Assembly (NCBI GenBank): GCA_046296415.1
Contig: JBKBLN010000001.1
Coordinates: 1,643,978-1,707,977, forward strand
Direction: 5' to 3'
From: CAYNRA01 sp046296415
GTDB taxonomy: Bacteria; Bacteroidota; Bacteroidia; Cytophagales; Spirosomataceae
Length of the DNA stretch: 64,000 nucleotides
Of this stretch, positions 17,698-24,871 are shown piece by piece. The notes beneath the pieces were generated by a model that was given only the letters and a program-made list of their open reading frames with translations, ran no database searches and had not been told where the DNA came from. The position numbers were made by a program, and so were the translations under genes. Within the stretch, counting starts at the first letter, position 1, and each line of letters starts with the position of its first letter.

Positions 17698-19590
17698 ATG
17701 CCATTTGGGAATATTAGGATGATCCTATTGTCTTTTTTATTCATTCACAGTGTATTTATTTTGAATGTAAAAGGGCAAACCGTTCGGCAAATCGGAAAAG
17801 GTACGCAGGTGGGTGTACAAGTTCGAACAAGTTCAGGTCAAGGGCAAGGTACCAATACTTTATCGGGAACTGGATTTCAGCCAAACTATGCTGCCGCCTC
17901 CCGATTTTTAGCTCAATCTACCTTTGGAGCGACTTGGAATGAGATTGTCCGCGTAGAGCGCGATGGAATCGAGCCTTGGCTACGAAATCAATTTCAGCGA
18001 TCGCCTGCATTTTTTTGTACACCTTATGTTCAAAAGTTACATCAAACTCTCGTTGATTCTCTAAATCAGCGGTCAGGAAGTACCACCAATACCTTGGCCA
18101 ATACATTTGTTCCAGCCTGGTACTTTGATGTTGCGTGGTTTCAAGGTGTGATGCAAAGTGAAGATGCCCTTAGATGGCGAGTTGCCTTTGCCTTGAGTCA
18201 AATTTTGGTTACCTCACGGATTTCGGCCTTTGATGACAATCCTTATGCCTTGGCAAGCTACCATGATGTATTGTATCGAAATGCGTTTGGGAATTTTAGG
18301 CAGTTAATTGATAGTGTTACCTTTCATCCGGCAATGGCGGTGTATTTAACCTACATGAACAATCGAGCTACAGATGTAGAGAGACAAACCTATCCTGATG
18401 AAAATTATGCGAGAGAAATCATGCAGTTGTTTACTATTGGATTGTTTCAACTGAATCCGAATGGGACGGAAAAAAGGGATGCATTAAATCGCCCTATTCC
18501 TACGTATGACAATACAGATATTGCTGGCTTGGCCAAAGTGTTTACAGGATTATCTTGGGGGGATGCAACCTATCTTGGTCAGCGTGAAACGAACCGTATG
18601 AGCTACACACTGCCTTTGCGATTTTTTCCAATTGATAGTAGCGATGCCAAACGAAATCCTTGGAAGCGAACCCCTCGAATCGTCCCTGGCCATGAACCAG
18701 GTAGTAAAACTTTTCTGGGTTTTTCTACTCCAAATCGGACCCCTGCACAAGGATTGTTGGATATAAAAGATGCATTGGATGTACTTGTCAATCATCCTAA
18801 CACGGCACCGTTTATTAGTTTGCGCTTAATCCAACATTTGGTTACCTCCAATCCGTCCGCCGACTTTGTAGGTCGTGTTTCTTCGGTATTCGCCAATAAT
18901 GGACAAGGTGTACGGGGTGACCTAAGGGCAGTTATCCAAGCAATCCTATTGGACCCTGAAGCCCGAGCTTGCTGTTCGGAGGCAGATCCAGTTTATAAAG
19001 GGCATCTACGGGAGCCAATACTTCGTTACCTCAATCTGGTGAAAGGACTTGAATTGAAGTCACCTACCCAAACATTTCGGAATTCGTTAACTGAGGTGAA
19101 TAATTTGATTGGACAAATTCCACTTAATTCTCCTTCTGTATTCAATTTTTACCAACCGACGTATGTCCCGGATGGCCCATTGGTCGGAACTGGAAAGGTT
19201 GCACCTGAATTTCAAACCTTGAGTTCTCAATCCTTTACAGGCTATTTAAATGGATTACATCGGTGGATATTTGATAACAACGTAGTCGATTATCGAAGTT
19301 ATTTTTCCAACGAATCCATAAAACATGCTGAACGTCCCGGTTTTGATCTGTCCAATTGGTTTCCCTTAACATTAGACCAACGTTTACCCGAATTGATTGA
19401 TCGATTAGGCTTGATTTTAGCCCAAGGTCAAATTACCTTAGATCATCGAAATTTAGTGGAACAAACCGTTCGCCAAATGCCCTTAAACTTGAATGCCAAT
19501 CAACAACCTGATCCCACCTTGGCAGATCGCCGCGTTCGAATGGCTATTTTTTTATTGATGGCATCTCCTGATTACATGATTAAAAGATAA
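17698..19590 (+). CDS. DUF1800 family secreted protein
   Basis: Exported protein of 630 residues with a signal peptide (hydrophobic MILLSFLFIHSVFILNVKG). The mature part matches the DUF1800 family: AASRFLAQSTFGATWNEI at the start, then DENYAREIMQLFTIGLFQLN, and later GHEPGSKTFLG and SPSVFNFYQPTY. Biochemical activity of the family is unknown. It is paired with the DUF1501 gene 6 bases downstream, a combination common in Bacteroidota and Planctomycetes. Translation could start at 17698 or at the second Met (17719), which would give a more compact signal peptide. It is the first gene of a three-gene operon that ends with a PA14 protein. Confidence 0.85.
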   Translation: MPFGNIRMILLSFLFIHSVFILNVKGQTVRQIGKGTQVGVQVRTSSGQGQGTNTLSGTGFQPNYAAASRFLAQSTFGATWNEIVRVERDGIEPWLRNQFQRSPAFFCTPYVQKLHQTLVDSLNQRSGSTTNTLANTFVPAWYFDVAWFQGVMQSEDALRWRVAFALSQILVTSRISAFDDNPYALASYHDVLYRNAFGNFRQLIDSVTFHPAMAVYLTYMNNRATDVERQTYPDENYAREIMQLFTIGLFQLNPNGTEKRDALNRPIPTYDNTDIAGLAKVFTGLSWGDATYLGQRETNRMSYTLPLRFFPIDSSDAKRNPWKRTPRIVPGHEPGSKTFLGFSTPNRTPAQGLLDIKDALDVLVNHPNTAPFISLRLIQHLVTSNPSADFVGRVSSVFANNGQGVRGDLRAVIQAILLDPEARACCSEADPVYKGHLREPILRYLNLVKGLELKSPTQTFRNSLTEVNNLIGQIPLNSPSVFNFYQPTYVPDGPLVGTGKVAPEFQTLSSQSFTGYLNGLHRWIFDNNVVDYRSYFSNESIKHAERPGFDLSNWFPLTLDQRLPELIDRLGLILAQGQITLDHRNLVEQTVRQMPLNLNANQQPDPTLADRRVRMAIFLLMASPDYMIKR

Positions 19591-19596
19591 AGTGAT

Positions 19597-21036
19597 ATGG
19601 ATCGTAGAACCTTTTTGAAAAATGCCACGTGTGGGGCGATGGGATCCACGACACTGCTAAGTTCCTTAAGTAGCCTAGGTGCGTTAAATGGCTTGGTGAA
19701 GCCATCAGGCGATTACAAAGCACTGGTATGTATTTTACTTGCTGGTGGTGTTGATTCATTTAATGTATTGGTTCCAACGGGAACCAGTGGCGGGGATACC
19801 GGATTTGCTGATTATTTATCCGCCAGAACAGACCTTGCCTTTCCAAACACCTCTCAGTTACTGCCTCTCACAAACACCTCGGTAAGCAGCTTTAGGCATT
19901 TAGCGGGTAGTTATCAGGCGTTTGGTCTGCATCCAGGCATGCCGGGGGTAAGAGAATTGTATGAAGAAGGAAATTTGACCTTTCTGGCGAATATTGGCAC
20001 CTTGGTAGAACCCATTGCCAATCGATCCGAATTTGAAAGTGGGCAAAAAAAAGTACCCTTAGGAATATATTCTCATTCAGACCAGATTATGCAATGGCAA
20101 ACTTCAGTTCCACAATCTCGGGAGGCGGTTGGACTTGGTGGCCGAATTGCCGATCTTTTGAATGCACAAAATGCGAATACAGAGATTTCGATGAATATTT
20201 CCTTAGCCGGAAAAAATATCTTCCAACGAGGTAATTCCATTACAGAATATGCCATTGGAAACAATGTTGATCCGTCAAATGTGGGACTTCGTAGTTTTCC
20301 AAGTTGGTGGAATAACGCTGGGTTGCTCCAACAAATTAGGTTAGGAGCCGTGGACAGTTTAGTTTCTCAAAATTATGCCAATGTGTTGCAGCAGACCTAT
20401 TCGACCACAGCTAAAAAATCCTTGGCCGCATTTGATGTTTTTCGAAGTGCTTTGATGCGGACCACCCCTTTGCAAACTACCTTTCCTGCCACATCTCTGG
20501 CACAGAATCTTGCTGCAATTGCCCAGGTCATGAGTGTTCGCCAATACCTAGGGGCAAAGAGACAAATATTTTTCGTGCAATATGGAGGTTGGGATATGCA
20601 TGATGATTTACTAAATGGGTTAAATCAGCGACTTCCTGTTGTTAGTGCTGCTTTGCATTCGTTTTTTAGAGCAACTCAAGAATTGGGAATTGCTAATCAG
20701 GTAACCACTTTTACCATCTCCGACTTTGCCCGAACCATTACCTCCAATGGCCAGGGGTCTGATCATGGATGGGGCGGAAATTCCATGGTTATGGGCGGAG
20801 CAGTACAAGGGAAACAAGTTTTGGGTGCGTATCCTCGACTCATTATTCAGAGCTCAAATCCGTTTAATGTATCATTTCGAGGGAATTTTATTCCCGCCGT
20901 CTCGACTGACGAATTGTATGCGGAGCTGGCTCTATGGTATGGGGTCTCACCTAGTGATCTTCCCTATATTTTGCCCAACCTCGGAAATTTTTACACATAT
21001 TCTCCTACGAAACGTCCGATCGGATTTATGTCATGA
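19597..21036 (+). CDS. DUF1501 family protein with Tat-like signal
   Basis: Secreted protein of 479 residues. The N terminus MDRRTFLKNATCGAMGS has a twin-arginine motif (DRRTFLK) followed by a hydrophobic stretch, so Tat export is likely. The body fits DUF1501, distantly related to the sulfatase/alkaline phosphatase fold: LVCILLAGGVDSFNVLVP near residue 45, GLHPGMPGVRELYEEGNL, VQYGGWDMHDD, and ISDFARTITSNGQGSDHGWG with metal-ligand-like Asp and His residues. The function of the family is not established. It sits between the DUF1800 gene (6-base gap) and the PA14 gene (4-base ATGA overlap), so the three are probably one transcript and may act together at the cell surface. Confidence 0.87.
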   Translation: MDRRTFLKNATCGAMGSTTLLSSLSSLGALNGLVKPSGDYKALVCILLAGGVDSFNVLVPTGTSGGDTGFADYLSARTDLAFPNTSQLLPLTNTSVSSFRHLAGSYQAFGLHPGMPGVRELYEEGNLTFLANIGTLVEPIANRSEFESGQKKVPLGIYSHSDQIMQWQTSVPQSREAVGLGGRIADLLNAQNANTEISMNISLAGKNIFQRGNSITEYAIGNNVDPSNVGLRSFPSWWNNAGLLQQIRLGAVDSLVSQNYANVLQQTYSTTAKKSLAAFDVFRSALMRTTPLQTTFPATSLAQNLAAIAQVMSVRQYLGAKRQIFFVQYGGWDMHDDLLNGLNQRLPVVSAALHSFFRATQELGIANQVTTFTISDFARTITSNGQGSDHGWGGNSMVMGGAVQGKQVLGAYPRLIIQSSNPFNVSFRGNFIPAVSTDELYAELALWYGVSPSDLPYILPNLGNFYTYSPTKRPIGFMS

Positions 21037-23369
21037 AATTTGGTATCCTATTCCTTGTTTTCGGTCTTTTCCTACACACCAGTTGGGGACAAACCTGTCC
21101 CGGAACGCCAGGACAAGTTACTTGGAGGTATTGGTTGAATATGCCTGAAAATAACGGGACTGATACCTCTGCATTATTTTCAGATCCACGCTACCCAAAT
21201 CATCCGGATGGAAGTCAGGTATTAGCATCCATGCAAACCCCTTTAAACTTCACGGAGTATTATGCGTCATCTATTCGTGCATTTTTACGTCCTACAGTCA
21301 CAAGCGCCTACCGGTTCAATGTTACAGGGGATGATAAAGCGGTGGTTTATTTAAGTTTGACGCCCAATGAATCAAATAAGCGGCTAATTGCTGAAGTTGT
21401 TTCCTGGACAAATCGGACGGAGCATACCAAAAGTCCGCAACAAACCAGTGGTTGGTTTAACTTAGAGGCAGGCAAGGACTACTATATTGAGATGATTCAA
21501 CTTGAGGGGAATGGGGGGGACCATGCAAGTTTGTTTTGGCAAAGACCTAATGAAACCCAATGGCAAGTCATCGATTTCAGAAGCCTAGTAGATGTTGGAT
21601 GTTTGCCTAGTTGTCCGGTAGCTGGAACACCCTGTGATGATGGGGATCCCGCCACCGTTCAAGATGCACAAGATGGAAATTGTCAATGTCACGGTGTTTC
21701 AGTTAAACCCACGACTTGTATCGGTGAGCGAGGCGGGGTCCAGGTTTACTACTATGATCAAATACCAGGATCTTATGTAGAGAATGATCTTCTCAATTCG
21801 CCCAAATTTCCTTTGGTGCCAGATCGAAGGGAGTATTTAACAAGTTTGATAGGCCCAAGGCAACCTTACAGTCGCGATCAATATGGGTCATTGGTTCAAG
21901 GGTATATTACCGTACCTCGGTCCGGAAATTATGAATTTAATTTGACTGGAGATAATCAAACAATGTTTTTTCTTTCCAAGAATCATGATCCAGCTTTCTT
22001 GCAAACACATCAATTAATTGTGATGAATGGACTTGGAGAATACCAACACAATCAATCTCGTTTGCAATCTACAGCCCCTTTGAGACTCGAAAAAGGACAG
22101 TATTATTATTTTGAAATTCTACACAAAGAGAATACTTCTCGTGATTACTTTCAACTTTTTTGGCGGAGTACCCATTTCCAATCCAACCACTGGAAAAGGG
22201 TACCCGGGTTTTATTTGTTTGATTACACATGTGAGGTGGCTTGTGTTCCGGCAGGTACCCCGTGTGACGATGGAAATCCAAGAACAAATAATGACCAATT
22301 CAATACACAGTGTGAATGCGTGGGAACGCCTTGTTCCGGTCCCGACTGCCTAGATCCACGCGTAAGCTATCAACCTTTTGAGTCTTGTCTTGTCAAGGAC
22401 AATCTACTCCCTATAGCTGAGGAACAATGGCTTAGCTGTCAGCCTACATCCAATCCGAATCCAGCTCGAGGTACATCCTCTCATTGGATTGAATATCAGT
22501 TTGAGCAAAGATTGGAAGTCGGTCAAAGTCGGATTTGGAATTATAATGTTGAGAATCAAACCAATAAAGGTTTTCGACAAGTATGGGTAGATTTCTCGGA
22601 AGATGGCGTTTCTTGGCAAACCTTGGGACAGTTTACTTGGCCGGAAGCACCAGGGACCACCGATTATGCAGGGTTTACTGGGCCTGATTTTCAAAAAAGG
22701 AAGATCAAAAAAATCTTGATTACAGCGATCTCCTCATATGGTGAAGCAACTTGTGCCGGTTTTGGAAAAATGACCTGGGAAGCCACGGTTTGTGAACCAT
22801 TTGGTACTCCTTGTAATGATGGAGATCCCTTAACAATTCAGGACCAATACAACGATAATTGTGTATGTTCGGGAGTTCCCATTGATTGCCGGACAGAGTT
22901 CGTTAACTTAACATCGGAGCCCCTTGAACAACGTCAGATTCAAGCTATCCAAACCATTCAATCGAATTCCAAGGTTACAGTTGACAACTCCATTCAATTC
23001 ATTGCGGGAAATACAATTGTGTTATTGCCAGGATTTGAAGCCCATTCAGGTAGTGTTTTCTCAGCTACCATTAAACAATGTCTACAGCAAGCGATTAGCC
23101 AAGAATTGGCCAAAGGGCATCTGACATACCTAGATCAAGAAGCCAATTATAAGCAGGTGGTTTACCAAGTTCCTAAGCCAGGAAAGGTTGAGTTACAACT
23201 GGAGGATAGTCTTGGTAATGTTGTTCAAACTTTATTTCGAGGTGTTCAAAATCAGCAGAAAACCTATACAAAATGGATTCCCACTCAAAAATTAGGTGAG
23301 GGGCCATATACTTTGGTGTTGCGAGGAATTGATTGGGAGGTTCGACAACCTTTTGAAACTAGTCGATAG
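21033..23369 (+). CDS. PA14-domain surface protein with probable type IX sorting tail
   Basis: Exported protein of 778 residues with signal peptide MKFGILFLVFGLFLHTSWGQ. Two PA14-like domains (about 30-195 and 230-400; FRPTVTSAYRFNVTGDDKAV-like and VPRSGNYEFNLTGDNQTMFF) are followed by an F5/8 type C/discoidin-like region (about 450-590; HWIEYQFEQRLEVG, VDFSEDGVSWQTLGQF). These are separated by three Cys-rich GTPCDDGDP linkers. Next comes FIAGNTIVLLPGFEAHSGSV, a surface-protein motif frequent in Bacteroidota, and a tail (GKVELQLEDSLGNVVQTL, EGPYTLVLRG) that resembles a type A type IX sorting domain but lacks a clear preceding VYPNP. The domains suggest carbohydrate binding. It overlaps DUF1501 as ATGA. 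Confidence 0.8.
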   Translation: MKFGILFLVFGLFLHTSWGQTCPGTPGQVTWRYWLNMPENNGTDTSALFSDPRYPNHPDGSQVLASMQTPLNFTEYYASSIRAFLRPTVTSAYRFNVTGDDKAVVYLSLTPNESNKRLIAEVVSWTNRTEHTKSPQQTSGWFNLEAGKDYYIEMIQLEGNGGDHASLFWQRPNETQWQVIDFRSLVDVGCLPSCPVAGTPCDDGDPATVQDAQDGNCQCHGVSVKPTTCIGERGGVQVYYYDQIPGSYVENDLLNSPKFPLVPDRREYLTSLIGPRQPYSRDQYGSLVQGYITVPRSGNYEFNLTGDNQTMFFLSKNHDPAFLQTHQLIVMNGLGEYQHNQSRLQSTAPLRLEKGQYYYFEILHKENTSRDYFQLFWRSTHFQSNHWKRVPGFYLFDYTCEVACVPAGTPCDDGNPRTNNDQFNTQCECVGTPCSGPDCLDPRVSYQPFESCLVKDNLLPIAEEQWLSCQPTSNPNPARGTSSHWIEYQFEQRLEVGQSRIWNYNVENQTNKGFRQVWVDFSEDGVSWQTLGQFTWPEAPGTTDYAGFTGPDFQKRKIKKILITAISSYGEATCAGFGKMTWEATVCEPFGTPCNDGDPLTIQDQYNDNCVCSGVPIDCRTEFVNLTSEPLEQRQIQAIQTIQSNSKVTVDNSIQFIAGNTIVLLPGFEAHSGSVFSATIKQCLQQAISQELAKGHLTYLDQEANYKQVVYQVPKPGKVELQLEDSLGNVVQTLFRGVQNQQKTYTKWIPTQKLGEGPYTLVLRGIDWEVRQPFETSR
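21619..22878 (+). repeat. Three Cys-rich linker repeats inside the PA14 gene
   Basis: Three copies of a linker of about 27 residues, near 21619-21695, 22240-22327 and 22795-22878: AGTPCDDGDPATVQD, AGTPCDDGNPRTNND and FGTPCNDGDPLTIQD, each followed by N/Q-C-x-C-x-G. They separate the globular domains, as in other Bacteroidota surface proteins. Confidence 0.75.
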
Positions 23370-23379
23370 AATAGATATA

Positions 23380-23415
23380 TTCCGGAGAAAGATAAATGGG
23401 TTACTTTCTCCGGAA
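23380..23415. terminator. Hairpin between convergent genes
   Basis: Perfect 12-bp stem TTCCGGAGAAAG / CTTTCTCCGGAA with a 12-base loop, between the PA14 gene stop and the thiolase stop. It lacks a strong T run on either side, so termination efficiency is uncertain. Confidence 0.6.
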
Positions 23416-23420
23416 ATTGA

Positions 23421-24602
23421 TTAGAACATTCGTTCGATGATCATGGCTGAAGCTCCACCTCCACCATTGCAAATGGCTGCTAAACCTAATTTTTTTTGTG
23501 TTCTGTTCAGTAAATGCGTTAAGGTCACTAAAATTCTTGCCCCAGAAGCACCAAGTGGATGTCCCAAGGAAACCCCTCCACCTACAACATTTAGTTTGTT
23601 TTGATCCAAATTAAAATGTTGTGCAAAAGCCAATGGTACCGCAGCAAAAGCCTCATTTACCTCGACAAAATCTAGGTCAGCCATAGTCAAGTTGGCTCGT
23701 TCTAATGCTTTTTCAGCTGCTGCAATCGGGGCAATAGTAAACCATTCGGGTGAGGTGGCTGCATCAGCAAAAGAAAGAATTCGCGCAAGAGGTTGTAAGC
23801 CATATTCGGCAACAGCCTCAGCACTTGCTAAAATTAAGGCTGAAGCCCCGTCACTGATTTTCGAGGCATTGGCAGCCGTGACAGTCCCCTCAGGGGTAAA
23901 TGCTGGACGCAAAGTGGGTACTTTTTCGAATTGAAGTTTTTTGTATTCTTCGTCCTCTTGAATCTCAATAGTTTTTCCTTTTTTATCTTGCCAACGAATG
24001 GGAACGATTTCATCCGAAAAAAAACCATTTTCCCAGGCTTGCGCAGCGCGTTGATAAGATCGGATCGCATAGGCGTCTTGGGCCTCTCGGCTCAATGCAT
24101 ATTTTGCTGCGGTGGCATCCGCAAAACAACCCATGGGTTTACCTTGGTACACATCCATCAAGCCATCGCGCTGAAGGCCATCGATTAATTCTCCGCTACT
24201 GTATCCATACCCAAAGCGAGCTTTGGCGAGGTAATGGGGAACTTGCGACATGCTTTCCATTCCTCCCGCTACCACCACTTGGTTGTAATCCAATTGAATG
24301 GACTGGGCTCCAAGCATGGCGGCTTTCATGCCTGATGCACAAACTTTATTAACGGTAGTGGATGGAACATGCTCTCCAAGGCCCGCTTTCAGTGCCACCT
24401 GACGTGCAGGTGCTTGTCCTGCATTGGCCTGAATAACTTGCCCAAAAAAGATTTCGTCTATAGCTTTTGATGGAATTTTTGCCGCCTCTTTAGCCGACTT
24501 TACGACAAGGGTGCCTAACTCAATCGCAGAAAAGTGACTTAAACTCCCCCCAAAATTTCCTTGAGGAGTCCGTTTCGCCGCCACAATGAACACTTCTTTC
24601 AT
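23421..24602 (-). CDS. Acetyl-CoA acetyltransferase (thiolase)
   Basis: Thiolase of 393 residues, condensing two acetyl-CoA or cleaving 3-ketoacyl-CoA in the cytoplasm. The acylation Cys88 lies in NKVCASGMKA, the conserved His in GVSLGHPLGASGARI, and the second catalytic Cys in AICNGGGGAS near the C terminus. The lack of a fused or adjacent FadB-type gene and the general sequence favour the acetoacetyl-CoA (AtoB/PhaA) type over a dedicated beta-oxidation FadA, but this is not decisive. It is a single gene, with a -7 element upstream. Confidence 0.93.
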   Translation of the reverse strand: MKEVFIVAAKRTPQGNFGGSLSHFSAIELGTLVVKSAKEAAKIPSKAIDEIFFGQVIQANAGQAPARQVALKAGLGEHVPSTTVNKVCASGMKAAMLGAQSIQLDYNQVVVAGGMESMSQVPHYLAKARFGYGYSSGELIDGLQRDGLMDVYQGKPMGCFADATAAKYALSREAQDAYAIRSYQRAAQAWENGFFSDEIVPIRWQDKKGKTIEIQEDEEYKKLQFEKVPTLRPAFTPEGTVTAANASKISDGASALILASAEAVAEYGLQPLARILSFADAATSPEWFTIAPIAAAEKALERANLTMADLDFVEVNEAFAAVPLAFAQHFNLDQNKLNVVGGGVSLGHPLGASGARILVTLTHLLNRTQKKLGLAAICNGGGGASAMIIERMF

Positions 24603-24639
24603 CGATTATTTGGTTGTTGATTGAAATTATTTGTTTTGA

Positions 24640-24647
24640 CAAATATA
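24640..24647 (-). promoter_or_regulatory. -7 promoter element for the thiolase gene
   Basis: TATATTTG on the minus strand matches TAnnTTTG exactly, about 38 bases ahead of the thiolase ATG. The -33 element is not clear. Confidence 0.4.
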
Positions 24648-24750
24648 CAACCTGTCCCGAAATTCTTTCGATTTATACCGGTAAAATTGACTAAATAAAA
24701 GATTTAATGTGGAGAAAAGAAGAAAATGAAAATCTTATTAGTATAGTAAA

Positions 24751-24780
24751 TTGGTAGACTAAATAGAATTTGTAGTTTTG
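24751..24780 (+). promoter_or_regulatory. Promoter of the TonB-dependent receptor gene
   Basis: TTG (24751-24753), 19-base spacer, TAGTTTTG (24773-24780): an exact match to the Bacteroidota consensus. Transcription should begin near 24786, giving an 85-base leader. Confidence 0.6.
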
Positions 24781-24785
24781 TAAAA

Positions 24786-24871
24786 AATCCACGAGGGCGG
24801 CCACCCCCGTGGAAGGTGGTTCAACGAAATGAATCATCTGATTTTGTTCCACATTAAACCAAATACAAGAA
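24786..24871 (+). promoter_or_regulatory. Structured 5' leader of the TonB receptor mRNA
   Basis: The leader contains a 10-bp GC-rich hairpin (24788-24797 with 24804-24813, one mismatch) and a second small hairpin formed by AATCA TC TGATT before the start codon. It may be a translation-control element or simply a stabilising stem. I see none of the conserved boxes of cobalamin or TPP riboswitches. Confidence 0.3.

Noticed and set aside
24786..24871. Cobalamin or TPP riboswitch ahead of the TonB receptor
   Set aside because: The conserved B12-box and TPP CUGAGA-type elements are absent and the leader is too short.
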